This document shows, in pieces, positions 6,820-11,200 of a DNA stretch of 11,200 nucleotides. The notes under the pieces were generated by a model, which ran no database searches, had not been told where the DNA came from, and saw nothing but the letters and a program-made list of their open reading frames with translations. Numbering within the stretch: the first letter of the stretch is position 1; every line of letters starts with the position of its first letter. A program made the position numbers and the translations under genes. The DNA comes from Anaerolineaceae bacterium (GTDB taxonomy: Bacteria; Chloroflexota; Anaerolineae; Anaerolineales; Anaerolineaceae). Location of the stretch: contig DAIEPS010000044.1 of NCBI GenBank assembly GCA_027348305.1, forward strand, positions 1 through 11,200. The letters are read 5' to 3'.

Positions 6820-7306
6820 GTTCTGGTTTCCCTTTTCGTTCAAGACGCATGTGGATCAGCGCCACACGATTCCCTGCTGGATCAAGTCTTTCTTCTATTG
6901 AATATGGCAAAAAACCATGTTTTGTATAAAGCAGCAACCCGGTCACATTTTGGTTGAAGCATGAGATCTCAACCTGTTGGACGTGATATTTATCGAATGC
7001 GACGGCTGTCATGGTTTCAACCAGATATCTGCCAGCCCCTTTGCCGCGGACTTGCGGTGAAACGATCACATTGCCGATCGAACAACTCATTCCGGGTTCG
7101 CATTTGTAGAAGTTGGCAAACCCCACCACGTCCGTGCCGGCGAGCAGAACAGTGGATTCAAAGCGCTGGCTGATGGCTAGAGAAAGTTGATCCACTGACA
7201 ACGGCCAAAGCGCCTTGGGGAACATGAAGAAGAGTTCCAACGCAGATTGCGGGAAGGTGCAAATGATGGGCAGATCAACATCTTGAACAGGTCGACATGA
7301 AAGCAT
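6812..7306 (-). CDS. GNAT-family N-acetyltransferase
   Basis: A 164-residue acetyl-CoA-dependent acyltransferase of the GNAT fold. The acetyl-CoA pyrophosphate-binding motif A reads VIVSPQVRGKGAGRYLVETM (80-99), with the R/QxxGxG/A core at RGKGAG. It is preceded by strand segment VGFANFYKC and followed by VEISCFNQNVTGLLLYTKHGFLPY, the typical motif B with N, Y and GF. The acceptor substrate cannot be told from the sequence. ATG 7306 lacks a good ribosome binding site and lies 22 bases after the methyltransferase stop. The stop overlaps the ATG of the TrmO homologue, indicating cotranscription. Confidence 0.9.
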   Translation of the reverse strand: MLSCRPVQDVDLPIICTFPQSALELFFMFPKALWPLSVDQLSLAISQRFESTVLLAGTDVVGFANFYKCEPGMSCSIGNVIVSPQVRGKGAGRYLVETMTAVAFDKYHVQQVEISCFNQNVTGLLLYTKHGFLPYSIEERLDPAGNRVALIHMRLERKGKPEHD

Positions 7307-7328
7307 ATTCTATTGTTAATCAATTTTA

Positions 7329-8009
7329 TTATTTTTTAGCAGCGACAATACGGGCAGGCAATCCAAACATATCTACTTTTTCAACAAATGTGACAAAAAA
7401 GCCCGCTTGTTGAATCGATTCTTCAGCCCTTATGGGTCTGCAATCAGTAAATATTTCAAAATGAAGGTGACACCATTCATATACTTTTGTCATAAATGAA
7501 ATGTGATTTTCTTTGGACATGCTGATGATTCCAAGTCTACCTCCAGATTTTAGAACCCTCATCATCTCTGAAAGGACAATTGGAATTTCAGGCGTGTCAA
7601 AAAGTTCCAGACTGAAGCTACAAAAAATGGCGTCAAATACTCCATTTTTATATGGAAGGTTGGTCGCATCGCCGCAATCCATATGTACACGTTTAGTCAA
7701 CAATGATTTATTGATCCTGTTACGAGCAATTTCAATCATCCCAGTAGAGAGATCCATACCAATTGCTTTGCCAGTCTCTCCCACGCTTATAGCAATTTTC
7801 TCCAGACAGTAACCTGTTCCAAACCCCACCTCAAGGATTTGTTCACCTTGGTTTACTTTTATTCGGTTGAGAGCCCTGCACTTATAATGATTCTCAAAGC
7901 TGCCTGAGATTAAGTCGTAATATTTGCTCAATTTATCATAACTTTTCTGTGCTTCTTCTTTAGTGCGGTTGACACGCAGAATTTCTTGAGTGTTATAAGT
8001 GGGTTTCAT
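7329..8009 (-). CDS. Class I SAM-dependent methyltransferase, AT-rich
   Basis: A 226-residue Rossmann-fold methyltransferase of the UbiE/Methyltransf_11 type; the substrate is unknown. Motif I is ILEVGFGTG (58-66), the acidic residue after strand 2 is D86 in GMDLSTGMI, motif II-like DATNLPYKNGVFDAIFC spans 114-130, and the post-motif strand is VLKSGGRLGIIS (152-163). An N-terminal helical cap (EEAQKSYDKLSKYYDLISGSFE) is typical of UbiE/ubiquinone-type enzymes. The gene is visibly more AT-rich than its neighbours (about 40% GC in a counted 60-base stretch near 7501), with AT-rich spacers on both sides and no ribosome binding site. That is a sign of separate origin. It is 17 bases after the VOC gene and 22 before the GNAT gene. 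Confidence 0.9.
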   Translation of the reverse strand: MKPTYNTQEILRVNRTKEEAQKSYDKLSKYYDLISGSFENHYKCRALNRIKVNQGEQILEVGFGTGYCLEKIAISVGETGKAIGMDLSTGMIEIARNRINKSLLTKRVHMDCGDATNLPYKNGVFDAIFCSFSLELFDTPEIPIVLSEMMRVLKSGGRLGIISMSKENHISFMTKVYEWCHLHFEIFTDCRPIRAEESIQQAGFFVTFVEKVDMFGLPARIVAAKK

Positions 8010-8026
8010 AATTTATAAATAATTGT

Positions 8027-8443
8027 TTATGGATTTGCCAGCGGGTGATCAGGATTGAGCTGAAGCAGATCCCACAGGTTGCCGTAAAGATCTTCAAAAA
8101 CGGCGACCATGCCGTAATCCTGCTGCTTGGGCGGACGGATAAACTTGATGTCTTTTTCAACCATCTCGTTGTAGTCACGCCAGAAGTCGTCGCTGTTGAG
8201 AAAGAGGAAGACGCGTCCGCCGGCCTGGTTGCCGATGAAAGGTTCCTGCTCCGGCTTGGAGGCGCGCGCCAGCAGAAGTGTGGTGCCGTTTGAGTTGGGC
8301 GGCGCGACCACCACCCAGCGTTTATCCTGTTCGGGCTGGTAGGTGTCTTCGATCAGGGTGAAATGCAGCTTCTGGGTGTAGAAGGCGATGGCTTCGTCAT
8401 AATCCCGCACGACCAGGGCAATGTGGATGATGGATTGTTTCAT
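8027..8443 (-). CDS. VOC-superfamily protein (glyoxalase/bleomycin resistance/dioxygenase fold)
   Basis: A 138-residue two-module VOC protein. Module 1 starts with the metal-ligand strand IIHIALVVRDYDEAIAFYTQKLHFTLIED (H7), and module 2 is VFLFLNSDDFWRDYNEMVEKDIKFIRPP followed by VFEDLYGNLWDLLQLNP (116-131). In the last motif the usual glutamate ligand is Asp (D125). This FEDLYGN-W-D form occurs in VOC proteins of unknown or resistance function, so glyoxalase I activity is not claimed. ATG 8443 is chosen over a TTG at 8455, because GGAG sits 7 bases upstream of the ATG. It begins downstream of a REP-like palindrome that separates it from the hydrolase gene. Confidence 0.88.
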   Translation of the reverse strand: MKQSIIHIALVVRDYDEAIAFYTQKLHFTLIEDTYQPEQDKRWVVVAPPNSNGTTLLLARASKPEQEPFIGNQAGGRVFLFLNSDDFWRDYNEMVEKDIKFIRPPKQQDYGMVAVFEDLYGNLWDLLQLNPDHPLANP

Positions 8444-8500
8444 TTGATTCTCCAATTCTTAGGCGGGTCACCCCTCTCGCAAAAACCGCTCGGGGGCGCA

Positions 8501-8530
8501 ATGTTCGCGCGGCACGCCGCGTCCCTACAC
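8501..8530. repeat. GC-rich REP-like palindrome at the hydrolase stop
   Basis: An inverted repeat CGCGGC (8508-8513) / GCCGCG (8516-8521), with only two bases between the arms, so the actual loop would be wider, is followed by TCCCTACA. On the minus strand the element begins TGTAGGGACGCGGC. It shares the TGTAGGG head with the hairpin repeats at 500 and 683 but has a different stem. The hydrolase stop codon (TAG, 8525-8527) lies in the TGTAGGG head. Repeat class is inferred. Confidence 0.55.
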
Positions 8531-9340
8531 CATTCTTTCAAGCCAGTCTATGACCAGCGCATGGAAGACGGTTTCCTGTTCGATCTGCATGTTATGGCCG
8601 GATTTATCGAGGACGGCAAAGCTGGCACGCGGGAAGTTTTCGATCAGGTCCCACTGGTCGCGGTAACCAACCAGGTTATCTTGCCGGCCCATAACCATCA
8701 GCGAGGGTTTCATGAAGGGTGCGTCAAGCTTATCTACGTCGAAGGAGTAGGGCACATGCCGGCTGAGGGATTTTTCGAGGAAATCATAATCGGCAAGTTT
8801 GAGACCGGGCATTACATCATCACGAAATTTCTGCCAGACCCGTGATGTTTGCACCACGTTGATGCCGGTGAAGTACTGCTGGTCTTCTTCAGACAGGCTG
8901 TTGACGAAAGTCTCATCCTTTTCTACTACTTGAAAAGCGGGGAGCTGTTTGGGGTGGGGATCTTGATAGACGGATGGGCAGATCAGCAGCATACCGTCCA
9001 CTAGTTCTGGACGCAGCTTGATCACACCTCTGGCCAGGTAGCCGCCGTAGGATTCACCCGCCAGGGCAAAGTGATTGCCGGGCAGCACACTTTCGATGAA
9101 GGCCAGCACCAATTCGAGCATGGCGTCGCTGCCGTCGATCCAGGGTTTGCCGGGGGTCTGGCCCATGCCGGGCAGGTCGAAATAGATGCGCTGCCATTGG
9201 GTCTCAAGATTCTGAAAGACCGGTTCGAGGCAGCCTTTCATCAGACGGTGATCGGGGCTCCATCCGTGGATGGTGAGCACCGGGCGGCCTGTGCCAATGA
9301 TCTCATAATAAATGGGGATGTCTCGATAAGTAAAAATCAT
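8525..9340 (-). CDS. Alpha/beta hydrolase
   Basis: A 271-residue serine hydrolase with the complete triad: S97 in GESYGG (95-100), D221 in GRQDN and H249 in SGHNMQ. HGW at 25-27 forms the oxyanion region and DLPGMGQT (55-62) is the usual strand-4 motif. A helical cap at about 130-205 separates the halves, and the C-terminus ends ALVIDWLERMV. It most resembles esterase/lipase or C-C hydrolase-type proteins; the substrate is unknown. The ATG at 9367 is rejected because a strong promoter (TATAAT, 9370-9375) lies only two bases upstream, so transcription would begin inside those codons. The start is taken as ATG 9340 (MIFTYRD), where homology should begin. The ribosome binding site there is weak (GCAGG). 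It may be the first gene of a run reaching to the TrmO homologue. Confidence 0.9.
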   Translation of the reverse strand: MIFTYRDIPIYYEIIGTGRPVLTIHGWSPDHRLMKGCLEPVFQNLETQWQRIYFDLPGMGQTPGKPWIDGSDAMLELVLAFIESVLPGNHFALAGESYGGYLARGVIKLRPELVDGMLLICPSVYQDPHPKQLPAFQVVEKDETFVNSLSEEDQQYFTGINVVQTSRVWQKFRDDVMPGLKLADYDFLEKSLSRHVPYSFDVDKLDAPFMKPSLMVMGRQDNLVGYRDQWDLIENFPRASFAVLDKSGHNMQIEQETVFHALVIDWLERMV

Positions 9341-9369
9341 GATTGCCTGCTTTCTGGAGTTATCCATTG

Positions 9370-9398
9370 ATTATAGAACTAATTTTCCAGAAAAGCAA
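9370..9398 (-). promoter_or_regulatory. Strong sigma-70-type promoter of the hydrolase gene
   Basis: On the minus strand, TTGCTT (9393-9398) and a perfect TATAAT (9370-9375) are 17 bases apart, the best promoter in the window. The start point would be near 9363. It lies between the long inverted repeat (9401-9476) and the hydrolase, and it determines the start codon at 9340. Genes down to 6364 have short spacers and may belong to the same transcript. Confidence 0.75.
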
Positions 9399-9400
9399 TA

Positions 9401-9476
9401 TTGTGCAAGGCAGACCCCCGCGGTTTGATTAAGGAGATTCTTGTTTATTGATCAAAACCGCGGGGGTCTTGCTCAA
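9401..9476. repeat. Long imperfect inverted repeat, possible small palindromic element or terminator
   Basis: Arms 9401-9432 and 9448-9476 are complementary with a few bulges. The GC core GACCCCCGCGGTTT (9413-9426) pairs with AAACCGCGGGGGTC (9455-9468), and the outer parts TTGTGCAAG and CTTGCTCAA pair at 8 of 9 positions. The central loop is about 15 bases. Read on the minus strand it follows the 173-residue gene and could stop transcription, but no T-tract follows, so it is more likely a small repeat element or a weak terminator. Its AAAACC-GCG-GTCT core resembles the hairpin at 10713-10749. Confidence 0.6.
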
Positions 9477-9502
9477 AAGAAATCCCCGGTATTCTCAAAA
9501 AG

Positions 9503-10024
9503 TTAAGCTGCTGCCGCCGCTGCGGTGTCGCGGAACTGCATTAAGATCAGGTACCAGCCCAGGGGTACCAGCCAGGGGAGTTCAGGCAGATTCCGCGCCA
9601 GGCTGTGGATTTCGACATCGCATGAATAATGGAACATCCCCCTGATCCTGGTAAAACTGACCAGATTCTGGCCGTCTTCGGTGGTGATGTAAAACTGGGT
9701 GTTCCAGAAATTGAATTTTACAAGGTAGACCCGGGTTGACGGCAGGGTGAGCACACCGCTTTGCCTCCAGGTGTTGGGGTTATAGAGGGCAATATCCTCA
9801 CCACTCCCGCCTGCGCGGATGGTCACCTGGCGGTGCCAAAAACCATGGCGATCGAAATCCCAACTGCCATCCGCGTTTTCGGAGCTCGCCCTGGAATTGA
9901 AGGAGCTTTCCATGTGCAGTATGCAGACAGCAAGATCCCCGGCCTGCAATTCGTAATATTGTCTCATGCCTGAGGGCTGCACCCATTGCAGCTCATGTGC
10001 GACCAATTCACTCATCCTAACCAT
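9503..10024 (-). CDS. Small protein of unknown function, possible tubby/LURP-one-like fold
   Basis: A 173-residue protein without a firmly recognised family. It is rich in alternating beta-strand segments: MRQYYELQAGDLAVCILHM, GFWHRQVTIRAG, DIALYNPNTWRQSGVLTL, RVYLVKFNFWNTQFYITTEDGQNLVSF. The repeated pattern of aromatic-ended strands (W.FDRHGFW, W..SGVL, W.TQFYI.TEDG) fits the LURP-one-related/tubby C-terminal fold, here inferred only by eye. A hydrophobic stretch LPWLVPLGWYLILMQF (149-164) near the end could insert into a membrane, and the protein ends with six alanines. ATG 10024 is chosen because AAGGAG lies six bases upstream; the ATG at 10030 abuts it too closely. It lies between mgsA and the hydrolase, in the same direction. 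Confidence 0.7.
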   Translation of the reverse strand: MVRMSELVAHELQWVQPSGMRQYYELQAGDLAVCILHMESSFNSRASSENADGSWDFDRHGFWHRQVTIRAGGSGEDIALYNPNTWRQSGVLTLPSTRVYLVKFNFWNTQFYITTEDGQNLVSFTRIRGMFHYSCDVEIHSLARNLPELPWLVPLGWYLILMQFRDTAAAAAA

Positions 10025-10030
10025 GTTCAT

Positions 10031-10036
10031 CTCCTT
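10031..10036 (-). promoter_or_regulatory. Ribosome binding site deciding the start of the 173-residue gene
   Basis: AAGGAG on the minus strand lies directly before ATG 10030 and 6 bases before ATG 10024. The second spacing is normal, which makes MVRMSEL the likely N-terminus. Confidence 0.6.
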
Positions 10037-10115
10037 GAAGTTACTGTATTAAATATACGTGGATTGGCGCGGACAGGGTGTGTCAACCGTATCAGAGTTA
10101 TATATGAACCGCTTT

Positions 10116-10577
10116 TTAAATTTTTAGTTTGCGTTTGTGAATTGTCTCGTAATCGGGAACCAGGCGCTCGTAGGTGCTGTCCATCAACGGGGACGAGATG
10201 ATGAAATCCGCGGTGGCGCGGTCGCAGGCCATGGGGATGTTCCAGACCACGGCCATGCGAAGCAGCGCCTTGACATCCGGGTCGTGGGGCTGCGGTTCGA
10301 GGGGATCCCAGAAGAAGATCAGAAAGTCGATCTCGTTATTGACGATCTTGGCGCCGATCTGCTGGTCGCCGCCGAGCGGTCCGCTTTGCAGCTTCTTAAT
10401 GGGGAAGCCCAACTCTTTTTCAAGGATGGCGCCGGTCGTCCCCGTGGCGTACACATCGTGGTGGGCTAACAGGTCGCGGTTAAAAAGCGCCCATTCGAGC
10501 AGGTCGCGCTTCTTGTTGTCGTGCGCCACCAGCGCGATCTTCTTGTCTTTTTCCATTGTAATGGTGCAGTTTGGCAT
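10116..10577 (-). CDS. mgsA: Methylglyoxal synthase
   Basis: MgsA converts dihydroxyacetone phosphate to methylglyoxal and phosphate, bypassing lower glycolysis in the cytoplasm; phosphate is an inhibitor in known enzymes. The 153 residues match the family length. Motifs are IALVAHDNKK (14-23), YATGTTGAIL (43-52), SGPLGGDQQIGA (65-76), DFLIFFWDPLEPQPHDPDVKALLR (84-107) and ATADFIISSPL (121-131). The residues known to matter in the E. coli enzyme, H19, D71, H98 and D101, all occur at the same numbers. Position 119 is Asp in MACDRATADF. ATG 10577 has AAGG about 8 bases upstream. The 240-base spacer to the prenyltransferase holds a palindrome and a hairpin, so mgsA probably has its own promoter. 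Confidence 0.96.
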   Translation of the reverse strand: MPNCTITMEKDKKIALVAHDNKKRDLLEWALFNRDLLAHHDVYATGTTGAILEKELGFPIKKLQSGPLGGDQQIGAKIVNNEIDFLIFFWDPLEPQPHDPDVKALLRMAVVWNIPMACDRATADFIISSPLMDSTYERLVPDYETIHKRKLKI

Positions 10578-10658
10578 GGGAAGGGCCTTTCTTTGTATGT
10601 TGTTTCATTTATTGTAATGCAGACGGAGTTGAGAGGGAAATCGTTTTGCAACCCCCAG

Positions 10659-10688
10659 AAACCGGGATTTTTCGAAAAATCCCGGTTT
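10659..10688. repeat. Perfect 30-base palindrome
   Basis: AAACCGGGATTTTTC (10659-10673) is followed immediately by its exact reverse complement (10674-10688) with no spacer. It lies between mgsA and the prenyltransferase, on no gene. Such AAACCGGG...CCCGGTTT palindromes occur as intergenic repeats or bidirectional terminators in several bacterial groups. One copy in this window; function unknown. Confidence 0.7.
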
Positions 10689-10712
10689 TACAAGCAAACC
10701 TCGGTTCAGTCA

Positions 10713-10749
10713 ATCAAAACCCGCGAGAGTCTGTCAGACATCCGCGGGT
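10713..10749 (-). terminator. Hairpin after the UbiA-family gene, probable terminator
   Basis: An outer stem ACCCGCG (10719-10725) / CGCGGGT (10743-10749) and an inner stem GTCT / AGAC (10729-10739) are separated by a 3x3 internal loop. On the minus strand the hairpin follows the prenyltransferase stop by about 70 bases and is followed by TTTTGATTG. On the plus strand a run of seven T lies just beyond. Its sequence resembles the core of the repeat at 9401-9476, so it may be another copy of that element doing terminator work. Confidence 0.5.
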
Positions 10750-10817
10750 GTGTTGTTTTTTTCGATTTATTGAATTTATTACTAATTTTGTTTGTGTTTT
10801 TCGTGGTGACTAAGATT

Positions 10818-11200
10818 TTACCGAATCAACAACCCGACGCCCATCAGCACGGGGGTAATGAGGTTGAGCAGCACGTTTTGCGCCATGGACGGGGCCAGTT
10901 TGGGCAGGTCGTTGGCGTTTTTCAAGGCACCCATTGCTGCGGGGATGGCGAACACCAGTGTGACGAGACCGAGCAGCGTCCAGGCGGGGATTAGGCCGAA
11001 AGCCACACCTGCGATGAGGGTCATGTAGGTAAAGAGTTCAAACAGCACAAAGATGACGGCGCTGGCCTGCCTGCCGATCAAAATGGGGAAGTGTTTGCGG
11101 CCAAACTGGGCATCGGCATCCGCATCGGGGAACTCGTTGAGGAGCAGCAGGTTGCTGACCAAAAAGAAGGGGATGAACGATACGAGCAAAGCTGTCCATG
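10818..11200 (-). CDS. UbiA-family prenyltransferase, C-terminal part
   Basis: The last 126 codons of a gene whose 5' end lies beyond the right edge. The visible part reads WTALLVSFIPFFLVSNLLLLNEFPDADADAQFGRKHFPILIGRQ and then four or five hydrophobic helices, the last ending in LITPVLMGVGLLIR. The NEFPDADAD stretch (about 21-29) is the second aspartate-rich Mg-binding motif of UbiA/MenA-type enzymes, and FGRKHFPILIGR is its usual follow-on. These integral membrane enzymes attach a polyprenyl chain to an aromatic acceptor. The NxFPDxxAD form occurs in MenA-like members, which would fit menaquinone synthesis, but the first motif is outside the window and the acceptor cannot be decided. Confidence 0.88.
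   Translation of the reverse strand, partial: WTALLVSFIPFFLVSNLLLLNEFPDADADAQFGRKHFPILIGRQASAVIFVLFELFTYMTLIAGVAFGLIPAWTLLGLVTLVFAIPAAMGALKNANDLPKLAPSMAQNVLLNLITPVLMGVGLLIR

Noticed and set aside
8363..8845. 160-codon plus-strand frame across the VOC and hydrolase genes
   Set aside because: It crosses two well-supported genes and a palindrome and has no domain of its own.
10052..10086. TTGACA (10081-10086) and TATATT (10052-10057) as a promoter for the 173-residue gene
   Set aside because: The -35 hexamer is perfect, but the spacer is 23 bases, too long for a normal sigma-70-type promoter.
8027..10577. A methylglyoxal make-and-detoxify pair: MgsA plus the VOC protein as glyoxalase I
   Set aside because: They are separated by two unrelated genes and about 1.7 kb, and the VOC protein has Asp in place of the usual glutamate ligand. 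Nothing ties them together functionally.

Overview
The window looks like a chromosomal stretch of a free-living bacterium of moderate GC content, most likely a Chloroflexota (Anaerolineae-type) organism. That placement is inference: it rests on the gene mix (a DUF47 phosphate-transport accessory protein, a short GyrB, a MenA/UbiA-like prenyltransferase with an NxFPDxxAD motif, several lineage-type membrane proteins of unknown function) and on intergenic palindromes of the kind common in such genomes. No phage, plasmid, CRISPR, rRNA or tRNA is visible.

Layout. 1-264 is the 5' part of a DUF47/PhoU-like gene on the minus strand. 265-776 is a 512-base gene-free spacer holding two copies of a small hairpin repeat, a possible operator region and the gyrB terminator. 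777-3720 is a minus-strand pair: a six-helix membrane protein of unknown function whose 3' end overlaps the TTG start of gyrB. A 90-base divergent spacer follows, then two plus-strand genes (3811-5360): a polytopic membrane protein and a PlsY-family glycerol-3-phosphate acyltransferase homologue with changed active-site residues. A strong bidirectional terminator at 5365-5388 separates these from the minus-strand genes that fill the rest of the window.

Those genes, in transcription order from the right edge, are: a UbiA-family prenyltransferase (partial), methylglyoxal synthase MgsA, a 173-residue protein that may have a tubby/LURP-one-like fold, an alpha/beta hydrolase, a VOC-family protein, an AT-rich class I methyltransferase, a GNAT acetyltransferase, a TrmO/TsaA-family tRNA methyltransferase homologue, and a metallo-beta-lactamase-fold hydrolase with its own promoter. 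The hydrolase has the best promoter in the window (TTGCTT-17-TATAAT), which also corrects its start. It may drive the run hydrolase-VOC-methyltransferase-GNAT-TrmO, since these genes are closely packed.

The least ordinary content is: (1) a PlsY homologue in which two residues expected for catalysis and substrate binding are replaced; (2) at least three kinds of palindromic intergenic repeat, two of them apparently multi-copy within this window; (3) a membrane protein translationally linked to gyrB; (4) an unclassified small protein. I did not find a clear new defence or biosynthetic system; most of the window is ordinary housekeeping and accessory metabolism.
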